A stretch of 50,124 nucleotides of DNA. Source: Hyphomonadaceae bacterium. Lineage in GTDB: Bacteria; Pseudomonadota; Alphaproteobacteria; Caulobacterales; Aquidulcibacteraceae. A program made the position numbers and the translations under genes. The first letter of the stretch is position 1. Each line of letters starts with the position of its first letter. The stretch spans positions 1 to 50,124 of the forward strand of contig JACMMP010000208.1 in the NCBI GenBank assembly GCA_014378995.1, read 5' to 3'. Below, one piece after another: positions 27,894-36,060 of this stretch. The notes under the pieces were generated by a model, which was not told where the DNA came from, searched no databases, and saw nothing but the letters and a program-made list of their open reading frames with translations.

Positions 27894-29291
27894 ATGTCGT
27901 ACGATCTCGTCATCATCGGGGGCGGCCCCGGGGGATATAATTGCGCGATCCGCGCCGGCCAGCTGGGGCTGAAGACCGCGATCATCGAAAGCCGCGGTAA
28001 GCTTGGCGGCACGTGCCTGAACGTCGGCTGCATCCCGTCCAAGGCGCTGCTGCACGCCAGCGAATATTTTGAAGCGGCGTCAAAGACGTTTCCGAGCATG
28101 GGCGTCAAGATCACAGGCCTCGAGCTCGATCTGCCGCAAATGCTGAAGCAGAAGGAAGACGCGGTCGATGGCCTCACCAAGGGCGTCGAGTTCCTGATGC
28201 GCAAACACAAGGTCGATTACGTCAAAGGCTTCGGCGCCATCGCAGGCGTTGGCCGCGTCGAGGTGAAGCTGATCGACGGCGGTTCGCAAACGCTGGAGAC
28301 CAAGGCCATCGTTATCGCCACCGGCAGCGTGCCGACGCCGCTCCCGGGCGTCGATATCGATGAAGAGCGCATCGTAACGTCGACCGGCGCGCTGTCGCTG
28401 AAGCAAGTGCCGGGAAAGATGATTGTCATCGGCGCCGGCGTCATCGGCCTCGAGCTCGGCAGCGTGTGGCGCCGGCTTGGCGCGGAAGTCACCGTGGTTG
28501 AGTTCCTCGATAAAATCACACCGACGATCGACACCGAAATCTCCACTGCGTTTCAGCGCACGCTGAAAAAGCAGGGCATGAAGTTTGAACTTGGCCACAA
28601 GGTCGTCGGCGTCGAGAAAGCGAGCGGCGGTTTGCTGGTCTCGATAGAGCCGGCAAAAGGCGGGGCGGCGCGTACGCTTGAAGCCGACGTTGTTCTCGTC
28701 GCCATTGGGCGCAAGCCCTTCACCGAGGGCCTTGGCATCGAAACCGTTGGCGTGAAGACGGATCAGCGCGGATTTATTCCGAACGATCACTTCAAGACCA
28801 ACATCGACGGCATTTACGTCATCGGCGATTGCACCACTGGGCCGATGCTGGCGCATAAGGCCGAAGACGAAGGCATCGCCGCGGCCCAGGCGATCGCCGG
28901 GCAATGGGGCCACGTGAATTACGACGTGATTCCGAACGTCATCTACACCGATCCGGAAGTCGCCACCGTCGGCAAGACCGAAGAAGAGCTGAAGGCGGCG
29001 GGCATCGAGTACAAGACCGGCAAGTTTCCGTTCATGGCCAACTCGCGCGCCCGCACCAATCATGAAACCGAAGGCATGGTGAAAGTGCTGGAGGAAGTCG
29101 CGACCAAGAAGGTCGTCGGCGTTCACATGGTGGGCGCCGGCGTTGGCGAGATGATCGGCGAAGTCTGCGTGGCGATGGAATTCGGCGCTTCCGCCGAAGA
29201 CATCGCCCGCACCTGCCACGCGCACCCGACAATGAGCGAAGCCATCAAGGAAGCCGCCAAGGGCGTCGATGGCTGGACAATGCAGGCTTAA
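27894..29291 (+). CDS. lpdA: Dihydrolipoyl dehydrogenase (E3)
   Basis: LpdA is the FAD flavoprotein that reoxidises dihydrolipoamide on SucB and reduces NAD+. The 465-residue product has the FAD motif GGGPGG (residues 9-14), the redox-active disulfide Cys41/Cys46 (GGTCLNVGCIPSK), the NAD motif GAGVIGLELG, and the C-terminal catalytic motif HAHPTMSEA. ATG 27894 follows GGAG (27885-27888); the upstream open extension overlaps the previous gene. It lies 2.2 kb after sucB and completes the 2-oxoglutarate dehydrogenase set. It may also serve other lipoyl complexes. Confidence 0.96.
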   Translation: MSYDLVIIGGGPGGYNCAIRAGQLGLKTAIIESRGKLGGTCLNVGCIPSKALLHASEYFEAASKTFPSMGVKITGLELDLPQMLKQKEDAVDGLTKGVEFLMRKHKVDYVKGFGAIAGVGRVEVKLIDGGSQTLETKAIVIATGSVPTPLPGVDIDEERIVTSTGALSLKQVPGKMIVIGAGVIGLELGSVWRRLGAEVTVVEFLDKITPTIDTEISTAFQRTLKKQGMKFELGHKVVGVEKASGGLLVSIEPAKGGAARTLEADVVLVAIGRKPFTEGLGIETVGVKTDQRGFIPNDHFKTNIDGIYVIGDCTTGPMLAHKAEDEGIAAAQAIAGQWGHVNYDVIPNVIYTDPEVATVGKTEEELKAAGIEYKTGKFPFMANSRARTNHETEGMVKVLEEVATKKVVGVHMVGAGVGEMIGEVCVAMEFGASAEDIARTCHAHPTMSEAIKEAAKGVDGWTMQA

Positions 29292-29301
29292 TCGCTTGGA
29301 C

Positions 29302-29321
29302 CGCCGGCGTCCTCGCCGGCG
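29302..29321. repeat. Palindromic hairpin after lpdA
   Basis: CGCCGGCG-TCCT-CGCCGGCG is a perfect 8-bp hairpin 11 bases after the lpdA stop. Similar CCGCCGGCGTCCTCGCCGGCG repeats occur between genes in many GC-rich genomes, so this may be a REP-like copy. It lacks a T-run, so intrinsic termination is unlikely, but it could stabilise the lpdA mRNA end. Confidence 0.5.
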
Positions 29322-29471
29322 CGGTGCTTCAGCTTTCACGAGGGATGGACGTCCAGGCGCCTAAGCGCCGGTCCGTCAGAGCCCTGGCTTGTGGAAATTG
29401 CCGAATGCTCACTTTGCAGCGGCGCGGTGCTGGGTTCTGTTCAGTGCGCGAAGAGCGAGGGGAGACGCGTC

Positions 29472-29999
29472 TTGCTGATACTGACGACGGAGCGTTTGGC
29501 GCTGCTAGCGCTCGACCACGAATTGGCGGCGCTACAAGCGGGCAGCCGCACGGCTTTCTTCAACGCCATTGCCGTGACGCACGAAGCGATCTGGCCGCCG
29601 CTGCCGTTCGAGCCCGCTGCGTTCGAGTGGGCGGTGCGCCAGCTCGCGCACGACCCAGAGGGGCAGGGCTGGTACGGTTGGGCGCTTCTCGCCAACGAAG
29701 GCGAACGCGTATCGCCGCGCCTGGTCGGCATCGGCGCGCTGATCGGTCGCCCGGACGAAGACGGCGATGTCGAACTCGCGTTCGGCTTGCTGCCGGATTT
29801 CCGCGGCCGAGGCTATGGCGGCGAGACGGTGCGGGCGCTCGCGGCGTGGGCGTTCGCGAACGGCGCGCTGCGGGTGATCGCGCATCTCGACGCTGAAGAT
29901 GCGCATGCGGCGCAGACGCTGGCGCGCAACGGCTTCGCTGAAATGGGTGAGCGGCCGTATCCGGGCGTCGCCCGCTGGGCGCTTGCCGCCGCGGCTTAA
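29472..29999 (+). CDS. GNAT acetyltransferase (RimJ/RimL-like)
   Basis: A 175-residue GNAT from TTG 29472. The family N-terminus is ILTTERLALLALDHELAAL, and the acetyl-CoA loop PDFRGRGYGGETVRALAAWAF lies in the second half. The start is uncertain: the frame stays open to ATG 29391, but those extra residues (Cys-rich) do not look like a GNAT. GAGGGGA lies about seven bases before TTG 29472. The substrate is unknown. Its TAA stop shares TTAA (29996-29999) with the stop of the convergent lipoprotein gene. Confidence 0.75.
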   Translation: MLILTTERLALLALDHELAALQAGSRTAFFNAIAVTHEAIWPPLPFEPAAFEWAVRQLAHDPEGQGWYGWALLANEGERVSPRLVGIGALIGRPDEDGDVELAFGLLPDFRGRGYGGETVRALAAWAFANGALRVIAHLDAEDAHAAQTLARNGFAEMGERPYPGVARWALAAAA

Positions 30000-30376
30000 T
30001 TGGCGGCTTCGCCTTCGCCGATTTGGCCTTGCAGCGCGGCGTGCGTGGCGCACTGGATTAACGCGTCGCGCGTGGCGGGATCGATGTTCTGCGCGGCGCG
30101 GGCTGCGCCCTCGATGCCGTCGCCGCTCAAACTCTCGCGCACGACGCCGCTGATATCGTCGATATGTTCGCGGGTGATGCGTGCGCCGAGCCGCTCCTGA
30201 ACGCAGCCGCAAAAGGCTTCCGATTGTCCCGCCAGCACGCAGGCCGTGCGCGTATGCACAGCGCCGCTGGCGGCCTCGAGCGCTTGGCCGCCGAGCTCCG
30301 CGGCCTGTTGCTCCATGTCAGGCATTTCGCAGGCGCTGAGCGCAATGAGAGCGAGGGCGGCAATGAAGCTTCGCAT
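29996..30376 (-). CDS. Small putative lipoprotein
   Basis: A 126-residue protein with a lipoprotein signal: basic start, hydrophobic residues 4-13 and lipobox LSAC with Cys16 as the acylation site. The mature part has three more Cys (in the TACVLAGQSEAFCGCVQ region) and one near the C-terminus (IQCATH), which could form disulfides. It would be matured by Lgt, LspA and Lnt. No family is recognised. It lies downstream of the winged-helix regulator on the same strand, with a 66-base gap. Confidence 0.72.
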   Translation of the reverse strand: MRSFIAALALIALSACEMPDMEQQAAELGGQALEAASGAVHTRTACVLAGQSEAFCGCVQERLGARITREHIDDISGVVRESLSGDGIEGAARAAQNIDPATRDALIQCATHAALQGQIGEGEAAN

Positions 30377-30442
30377 AAGTTCTCCGCGTGGCAGCCTCGC
30401 TAGGTGGCGAGATTGGCGGCCTCGCGCAAGCGTTGCGTTGGC

Positions 30443-30745
30443 TTACTCCGCGGCGCTGAGCAGTGCCTGGATGCGGTTCAGGTATTCGATCCAGGCGCTG
30501 CGGCCTGGCTTGGTGAGGTGGATGAGCGTCAGCGGCTTTTTGCCGGAGAAGGTTTTCTCGATGCGCACGTAGCCGGCCTCTTCGAGCTTGGAGAGGTGGG
30601 TCGAAAGATTGCCGTCGGTGGCGTTGACCTTGGCTCGCAGTTCGACGAACGGGGCAGGGGACACGGTGGAAAGATACGCCATGATCCCAAGCCGCAGACG
30701 GCCGTGAATCGCGTCGTCGATGGCGGTGTGGTCGAAGCGGCTCAC
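30443..30745 (-). CDS. Winged-helix transcriptional regulator (HTH_34 type)
   Basis: A 100-residue winged-helix protein. The core reads ELRAKVNATDGNLSTHLSKL (recognition helix around residues 38-57), followed by a basic wing (IEKTFSGKKPLTLIHLT). This pattern fits the HTH_34 group of MarR/ArsR-like regulators, with no metal-binding cysteines. The GTG start (30743-30745) overlaps the stop of the upstream membrane protein as GTGA. The 17-bp palindrome upstream of that operon is its likely operator, implying autoregulation. Confidence 0.82.
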   Translation of the reverse strand: MSRFDHTAIDDAIHGRLRLGIMAYLSTVSPAPFVELRAKVNATDGNLSTHLSKLEEAGYVRIEKTFSGKKPLTLIHLTKPGRSAWIEYLNRIQALLSAAE

Positions 30746-31362
30746 ACGATTTCCGAGGGTTCGCGCTTCAGCAGGATGATTCCGGGCCATGTCAGCGCCA
30801 GCAAGCTGCCAATCGCCGCGACGATGTAGGCCCAGTTTTCGTTGGCGAACAGGCAGAGCGTTCCGGCCACCGAAATCGACAGCCAGCCGAACGCCCGCAG
30901 CCATGTCTGCTCCGAAAGCGACGCCGTGCCGAACATCGCTGCGCCATAGAGGGCGAACGCCGCGCCAAAGATTGCGTTCGGCGCCGTCGGGTCGCCCGTG
31001 ATCATCATGCGAACAATGGAGCCGACAACGATTGCGAGAATCGCGGTGGCCGCGCCGGTCCAGAGCGCGCGCTCAGCCCGTACGCCGATCGCGTTTAGGC
31101 CCGGCTTTGTGCGCGTGCGCATGCGCAAGACCGTCATGCCCAAGCCAGCGAGGACGCCGTAGGCGATCCACAGCAAAGCGAAGCTCGCGCCCCCGGCCGC
31201 CGGCAGCATGCCTTCGAGCACGCCCCATTGCGCGGTGAAAGCAAGCGCGTTCAGCACGCCCCAAAACACCAAATACGCCCCGCCGAGGAGCGGCGCGTGG
31301 CGGCCCTCTTCGGCAAGGGTTCGGGCGTAGGCAAGATCTTGCAGCAATTCTTCGCGCGTCAT
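30742..31362 (-). CDS. Membrane protein co-transcribed with HTH_34 regulator
   Basis: A 206-residue protein with a short helical N-terminus (TREELLQDLAYARTLAEEGR) and about six transmembrane helices. No catalytic or transport motif is seen. ATG 31362 is preferred because GGGG lies just upstream; a start at 31395 would fall in the candidate operator. It overlaps the regulator gene as GTGA, and such membrane-protein/HTH_34 pairs recur in proteobacteria. The membrane protein may be the regulator's target or signal input, but this is not shown. Confidence 0.72.
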   Translation of the reverse strand: MTREELLQDLAYARTLAEEGRHAPLLGGAYLVFWGVLNALAFTAQWGVLEGMLPAAGGASFALLWIAYGVLAGLGMTVLRMRTRTKPGLNAIGVRAERALWTGAATAILAIVVGSIVRMMITGDPTAPNAIFGAAFALYGAAMFGTASLSEQTWLRAFGWLSISVAGTLCLFANENWAYIVAAIGSLLALTWPGIILLKREPSEIV

Positions 31363-31381
31363 CGCGGCCCCAGACGATTTA

Positions 31382-31398
31382 ACTTTGAAATACAAAGT
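31382..31398. promoter_or_regulatory. 17-bp palindrome, likely operator of the HTH_34 operon
   Basis: ACTTTG-AAATA-CAAAGT is a perfect 6-5-6 inverted repeat 20-36 bases before the membrane-protein start on the minus strand. It is AT-rich in a GC-rich region and placed where a promoter would lie. The product of 30443-30745 is the obvious candidate ligand. The next 265 bases to the histone-like gene terminator hold no gene I can support. Confidence 0.55.
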
Positions 31399-31624
31399 AA
31401 GCGCTCAAGGCGTGAGCGTCAAGGGCGCTTGCGCTCAGGTGTTGTATTTCGGCGGTGTGAGACGTGAAAGTCAGGGTGCTGTTTGTTTGCGCGCGGGCGG
31501 GCGCGGCAGGATCAGCGTTTGAATTGATAGCGCGACAATCGACGGCGTTCGTAGCGGGAGCGGGGGCAACGAATGACCGGAGCGCGCATCGAGATCCTTG
31601 TGTCTGGGTAATCCTGGAACGGCG

Positions 31625-31650
31625 AAGGGGGATGCTTTCGCATCCCCCTT
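31625..31650 (-). terminator. Strong hairpin after the histone H1-like gene
   Basis: AAGGGGGATGC (31625-31635), loop TTTC, and GCATCCCCCTT (31640-31650) form a perfect 11-bp stem 10 bases after the stop of the minus-strand gene at 31661. The very stable stem suggests a terminator or 3'-end stabiliser. There is no U-run on the minus strand, so intrinsic termination is not certain. Confidence 0.6.
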
Positions 31651-31660
31651 GCCAACTTCG

Positions 31661-31912
31661 TTAGATCGAAGCGACGACCGCCTTCTTGGTCTTGCGGGCC
31701 GTCTTACGCTTCGCAGTCTTGCGAACCGTCTTCTTGGCGGCAGTCTTGCGCGCCGTGGTCTTCTTCGCGGTCTTGCGCTTGGCGACCTTGCGGGTCGACT
31801 TCTTCGCAGCCTTCTTCGCCGTCTTGCGCTTGGCGGTCTTGCGAACCGTCTTGCGGGCGGCGGTCTTGCGAGCCGGCTTCTTGGCCGAAGCCTTCTTTAC
31901 TTTCTTAGCCAT
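31661..31912 (-). CDS. Histone H1-like Lys/Arg-rich DNA-binding protein
   Basis: An 83-residue, extremely basic protein made of Lys, Ala, Arg and Thr, resembling eukaryotic H1 tails and bacterial Hc1/Hc2 and AlgP-type proteins. It carries repeats: KTVRKTAKRKTA occurs at residues 21-32 and 61-72, with further KRKTAKK units between. Such proteins bind and compact DNA. ATG 31912 is chosen because GAGGAA lies about six bases upstream; an open extension of 48 residues is not basic-repeat sequence. A strong hairpin follows the gene. Confidence 0.82.
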   Translation of the reverse strand: MAKKVKKASAKKPARKTAARKTVRKTAKRKTAKKAAKKSTRKVAKRKTAKKTTARKTAAKKTVRKTAKRKTARKTKKAVVASI

Positions 31913-32132
31913 TTTCATTTCCTCATTGTTACTGTGTGTTGGGTCTGGGTTGGATGGGAGTTGTTTGACTCTCCGAGGATTTTTTTGCGCTAATTTGGTT
32001 TGCAAGTAGTTTCTGCAAGCGCTGCTGCGAATTTTTCTGCACGTGCGATTTTTCACTGCGCGAGTACTGCATGAAAGCTCTGCGGCCCTTGCGCAGCAAC
32101 GCTTGTAGCGTCATGCGCGCGCGCAAAAGGCG

Positions 32133-33044
32133 TCACGCGCGCGGATGTGCGCGGCGATACAGCTGCAGAATTTTTTTCGCTTCGACGCTCGCGTAGGTCT
32201 GAGTCGTCGATAGCGATTCGTGTCCGAGCAGCTCCTGAATCGCACGCAGATCGCCGCCGTTGGCGAGCAGATGCGTCGCAAACGAGTGCCGCAAAGCGTG
32301 CGGCGTGGCGCTTGAGGGCAGTCCCAAACGCCCGCGCAGACGCTGCATCAGGTCCTGCGCCATGCGCGGCGAGAGCGCGCCGCCGCGGTTTGCGCGGAAC
32401 AAAGGCGCGTCTTCGGTGAGCGCATACGGGCAGAGTTCGGCATAGCGCTCCACCGCTTCGCGGGCGGCGGCGAGCAGGGGGACGATGCGCTCCTTGCCGC
32501 CTTTGCCAATTACACGCAGCACTTCCGGCAGCGGGCGGTCTGCGCCGCTTAACGCCAGCGCTTCGCTGATGCGAAGGCCGGCGGCGTAGAGGAGCGTGAC
32601 CAAAGCTGCGTCGCGGGCGCCGATCCAGTCTTCGCGGGCGTCTTGCGCTTCGGAGATTAAATTTCGCGCCGCAGTTTCGGACACCGGCCGTGGCAGCGAA
32701 CGCTTCAGCTTCGGCCCCCGCACCAGAGCAAGCCGCGCATTGGCGACGCCGTGCCGGCGCTCGAGATAGCGATAGAAACTGCGGATGGCGGCCAGCGCGC
32801 GGGAGATCGAACGATCGGCAAGCGCGTCGTGGCCCTGACGGCGATGCGCCAAATAAGCGCGTAAATCGCGCGGTTCGAGCGCTGCGAGATCTTGCGCGCT
32901 GGGCTCGCCGCCGAGGTGGTGGGAGAGAAAACCGAGAAACGCGGCGACGTCCCGCTCGTAAGCTTCGACCGAGTTGGCCGCAAACCGCCGCTCGTCGCGC
33001 AGATGCGCGATCCAGGTGCTGAGGAGTGTGGCGGCGGCGGTCAT
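32133..33044 (-). CDS. xerC: Tyrosine recombinase XerC
   Basis: XerC, with XerD, resolves chromosome dimers at dif. The 303-residue protein has a SAM-like N-terminal core-binding domain (about 1-95). The catalytic domain carries the Arg in GLRISEAL, the Lys in GKGGKER, the HALRHSF box, the LGHESL histidine, and nucleophile Tyr284 in QTYASVE. The N-terminal RDERRFAANSVEAYERD pattern fits Xer proteins rather than phage integrases. It is divergent from priA; the 196-base gap contains a palindromic repeat. No dif-like site was identified. Confidence 0.94.
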   Translation of the reverse strand: MTAAATLLSTWIAHLRDERRFAANSVEAYERDVAAFLGFLSHHLGGEPSAQDLAALEPRDLRAYLAHRRQGHDALADRSISRALAAIRSFYRYLERRHGVANARLALVRGPKLKRSLPRPVSETAARNLISEAQDAREDWIGARDAALVTLLYAAGLRISEALALSGADRPLPEVLRVIGKGGKERIVPLLAAAREAVERYAELCPYALTEDAPLFRANRGGALSPRMAQDLMQRLRGRLGLPSSATPHALRHSFATHLLANGGDLRAIQELLGHESLSTTQTYASVEAKKILQLYRRAHPRA

Positions 33045-33082
33045 GGGGGGAAGCTAACGCTCATTACTAAAAATAACTCACC

Positions 33083-33182
33083 GCTTCCCGGACGCGCGCA
33101 GCGCGAGCCGGGATCCAGGGGCCAACACTGAGTCGGTTGCCCCTGGGTCCCGGGTTCTCGACTAGCGTCGAGCCCGGGAAGC
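33083..33182. repeat. Compound palindromic intergenic repeat, copy 3
   Basis: The outer arms GCTTCCCGG (33083-33091) and CCGGGAAGC (33174-33182) pair perfectly. The inner stem CCGGGATCCAGGGGC (33108-33122) pairs with GCCCCTGGGTCCCGG (33139-33153) over 15 bp with one G-T wobble. Two small side hairpins lie between. Layout and the CCAGGGGCCA core match the copy at 10.1 kb. It fills the xerC-priA divergent gap, so both promoters must lie close to or within it. Confidence 0.7.
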
Positions 33183-33240
33183 GTGTGAGGGAGTGGGCCA
33201 AGCGCTTCCACCGAATCTCTCAACACCCTAGATTCATCCG

Positions 33241-35520
33241 ATGTCCTCCACAGCCCGCCGCCGCGCCATGGATGCGCTGAAGCGCCAGCGCGTCGCCGCG
33301 CCCGCTGGGCCGCTGTTTGCGGTGGCCGAGGAGGGGGCGGAGTTCGTCCACGACACGCTCGACAAGGTGGCGGTGCTTTTCCCGCTGCCGCTGCCCGAGC
33401 CGTTCGATTACCGCGCGCCGTCTTCGCTGGGGTTGCAACCCGGCATGCACGTGATCGCGCCGATCGGCTCGCGGCTGGTGCGCGGGGTGGTGTGGAGCGT
33501 CGAGCGCGAGCATCCCGGCGCGGCCAACCTCAAAGCGATCGAAGAAGTGCTCCCCGGCTCGCCGGTGCCGGAAATGTCGCGCGCGTTCATCGATTGGGCG
33601 GCGAAGTATCTGGTGCGCCCGCCCGGCGATCTCGTGCGCATGGTGGTGCGTTCGCCCGAAGCGCTGTTTCCGCCGCCAACGCATATCGTCATTGCGCCCA
33701 CTGGCGAGCCGCCGCCTAAGCTCACCGAAGCCCGCAAGCGCGTGATGGAGGAAGCGGCGAAGGAGCATGTCAGCGCCGCTGAACTCGCGCGGCGCGCCGA
33801 AACCTCTTCAGCAGTCGTTAAAGGCTTGGTCGATTGCGGCGCGCTGACCAAGCTCGAAGTCAGCGAAGACCCGCCATTCCCGCCGCCCAACCTCACCATG
33901 CTCGGCAAGACGCTGTCCGACATCCAGCAAGCCGCCGCCGATGAAGTCTGCGCTTCCGTGCGCGCCGGCGGTTTTCATGTCGCCCTACTCGACGGCGTCA
34001 CCGGTTCGGGCAAAACCGAAGTCTATCTCGAAGCCGCCGCCGAAGCGCTGAAGCTCGATACCAGCGCCCAAGTGCTGGTGCTGTTGCCGGAAATCGCGCT
34101 GACGCAAGCGGCGATGAGCCGTTTCAACGCGCGCTTTGGCGTGACGCCGGTCGAATGGCACTCGGCCATTCCGCACAAAGCCCGCCGCCGCGCGTGGCGC
34201 GAGATCGCTGCGGGCCGCGCGCGGCTTATTGTAGGCGCGCGCTCGGCGCTGTTCCTGCCTTACCCAAACCTAAAGCTCATCGTCATCGATGAAGAGCATG
34301 ATTCTTCCTACAAGCAGGAGGAGGGCGTCATCTATCAGGCGCGCGATTTGGCGGTGGCGCGCGCCAAGCTCGGCGAGTGCATGGTGATTCTCGCCAGCGC
34401 CACGCCGTCCTTGGAAACGCTCGTTAACGCCCAGTCCGGCCGCTACGCGCACGTGAAGCTGCCCTCGCGCCACGGCACGGCGGAATTGCCGGACGTGGAG
34501 CTGGTCGATCTCAAGATCGACGCGCCGGAGAAAGGCCGCTGGCTTTCGCCAAAGCTGATCCGCGGCGCGGCGGAAGCACTGCTGCGCGGTGAGCAATCGC
34601 TCTTCTACATGAACCGCCGGGGCTACGCGCCGCTGACGCTCTGCAAAGGCTGCGGTCACCGCATGCGTTCGCCCGATAGCGATTCATGGCTGGTGGAGCA
34701 CCGCTATTCGGGGCGGCTTGTGTGCCACTTGACGGGCTTCTCGATGCCGAAGCCGAAAGAGTGCCCGCAGTGCCTGGCGCCAGATAGCTTCACTTCGATC
34801 GGCCCTGGCGTCGAGCGCATCGAGGAAGAAGTGCGTTTCTTCTTCCCGGAGGCGCGGATCGAAATCTTCTCCTCCGACACGACACCGAACGGCGACGCCG
34901 TGCGCGATCTGGTGGCGCGGATGGAGACGGGTGAGATCGATATTCTTATCGGCACGCAGATTGTCGCCAAGGGCCACAACTTCCCGAACCTGACCTTCGT
35001 CGGCGTTGTCGACGCCGATCTCGGCCTGAAGGGCGGCGATCTTCGCGCTGGCGAGCGCACGTTTCAGCTTGTTAGCCAAGTCGCCGGCCGCGCCGGCCGT
35101 CACGAGAAAAAGGGCAGGGCGCTTATTCAAACGTATGCGCCGCAAGAACCGGTGATGCAGGCGCTGCTGATGCAGGATCGCGACGCGTTCTTCGCCGCGG
35201 AAATCGCCGAGCGCGAAGCGGCAGGCATGCCGCCGTACGGACGCTTGGCGGCCGTGATCGTCTCCGCGCCGGATGAGCTGGTGGCGAACGAGGCTGCAAA
35301 GCTCATGGGCGAAAAAGCGCCCGCCGTGGACGGGCTCGACCTCTGGGGCCCAGCGCTGGCGCCGCTCAGCGTCATCCGCGGCATGCACCGGCGGCGGTTT
35401 CTAATCCGCGCTAATCGGGGTGTTGATGTGAGCGCGTTCTTGGCCGCGTGGGCAGCGCGCGTGAAGCTGCACAGCGCGGTCCGCGTGCAGATCGACGTGG
35501 ACCCGTATTCGTTTTTGTAA
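33241..35520 (+). CDS. priA: Primosomal protein N' (replication restart helicase PriA)
   Basis: PriA recognises stalled forks and reloads DnaB. The 759-residue protein has an N-terminal 3'-DNA-binding domain, Walker A GSGKTE (residues 255-260), Walker B DEEH (350-353), and a zinc-binding insert. The insert starts with Cys468 and Cys471 and includes a later CPQC pair. A helicase C-terminal domain with VAGRAGR follows. ATG 33241 lies at the edge of the divergent gap with xerC. xerC and priA near the atp operon is a common alphaproteobacterial arrangement. Confidence 0.95.
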   Translation: MSSTARRRAMDALKRQRVAAPAGPLFAVAEEGAEFVHDTLDKVAVLFPLPLPEPFDYRAPSSLGLQPGMHVIAPIGSRLVRGVVWSVEREHPGAANLKAIEEVLPGSPVPEMSRAFIDWAAKYLVRPPGDLVRMVVRSPEALFPPPTHIVIAPTGEPPPKLTEARKRVMEEAAKEHVSAAELARRAETSSAVVKGLVDCGALTKLEVSEDPPFPPPNLTMLGKTLSDIQQAAADEVCASVRAGGFHVALLDGVTGSGKTEVYLEAAAEALKLDTSAQVLVLLPEIALTQAAMSRFNARFGVTPVEWHSAIPHKARRRAWREIAAGRARLIVGARSALFLPYPNLKLIVIDEEHDSSYKQEEGVIYQARDLAVARAKLGECMVILASATPSLETLVNAQSGRYAHVKLPSRHGTAELPDVELVDLKIDAPEKGRWLSPKLIRGAAEALLRGEQSLFYMNRRGYAPLTLCKGCGHRMRSPDSDSWLVEHRYSGRLVCHLTGFSMPKPKECPQCLAPDSFTSIGPGVERIEEEVRFFFPEARIEIFSSDTTPNGDAVRDLVARMETGEIDILIGTQIVAKGHNFPNLTFVGVVDADLGLKGGDLRAGERTFQLVSQVAGRAGRHEKKGRALIQTYAPQEPVMQALLMQDRDAFFAAEIAEREAAGMPPYGRLAAVIVSAPDELVANEAAKLMGEKAPAVDGLDLWGPALAPLSVIRGMHRRRFLIRANRGVDVSAFLAAWAARVKLHSAVRVQIDVDPYSFL

Positions 35521-35538
35521 CGTCGCACCTCAAGGCGG

Positions 35539-35919
35539 TCATTCGGTCCTCGGGTGGCGGCGAATATTCCACATGAAGAAAAGGCAGGTCGCTACCGAAA
35601 GCACGTAAATCACGGGCATTCCCGCCTCGTAGATTTTCGCATCCATCCAAAATGCAACTTTCTGATAGACCCGCGAATCCGCCAGCTCCTCTTGAAGTGC
35701 GCGCATCGCACTGACGTTTGCCATCACCACAGAGAAGCTCAAGAAGGAGGCGATCAGGTATCCGCCCGTCACCACGCCTGTTTCCAATCGAGAAAGTTTA
35801 GAGCCCAGGAAATACGCGACCGTCAGGTAGGCGAAAGTAAACGTCACTACAAAGGTGAAGGCGGTCATCGCCGTGGCGCCAGCGATGAACACCAACTCGA
35901 ACAATTGAGCTTCTTCCAT
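35539..35919 (-). CDS. Unknown membrane protein
   Basis: A 126-residue protein with about three hydrophobic helices (residues 8-35, 48-67 and 98-116) and a helical loop (RALQEELADSRVYQKVAFW). I do not recognise the family. Its base composition is less GC-rich than the neighbouring genes. It is convergent with priA, ending 18 bases from the priA stop. Confidence 0.68.
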   Translation of the reverse strand: MEEAQLFELVFIAGATAMTAFTFVVTFTFAYLTVAYFLGSKLSRLETGVVTGGYLIASFLSFSVVMANVSAMRALQEELADSRVYQKVAFWMDAKIYEAGMPVIYVLSVATCLFFMWNIRRHPRTE

Positions 35920-36060
35920 GGGTCGCGGACCTCATTTTGGCTGAACAAAAGTTAGACCACGTCAGAAGGTCCAGCCGTGCACTCGCTACTAGTCCGTTTT
36001 GCGCCAAAGCGGACTCTGGAAATATTGCCGATTGGCTGGTCTGCGGTCCATAGTGCCGGC

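Noticed and set aside
31464-31664. Possible small gene between the HTH_34 operator and the histone-like gene
   Set aside because: No Shine-Dalgarno, no recognisable features, and it runs through the strong hairpin at 31625-31650.
32133-33240. dif site or attachment site near xerC
   Set aside because: No 28-bp dif-like sequence with XerC and XerD half-sites was recognised; the palindrome in the gap is a GC-rich repeat of another kind.
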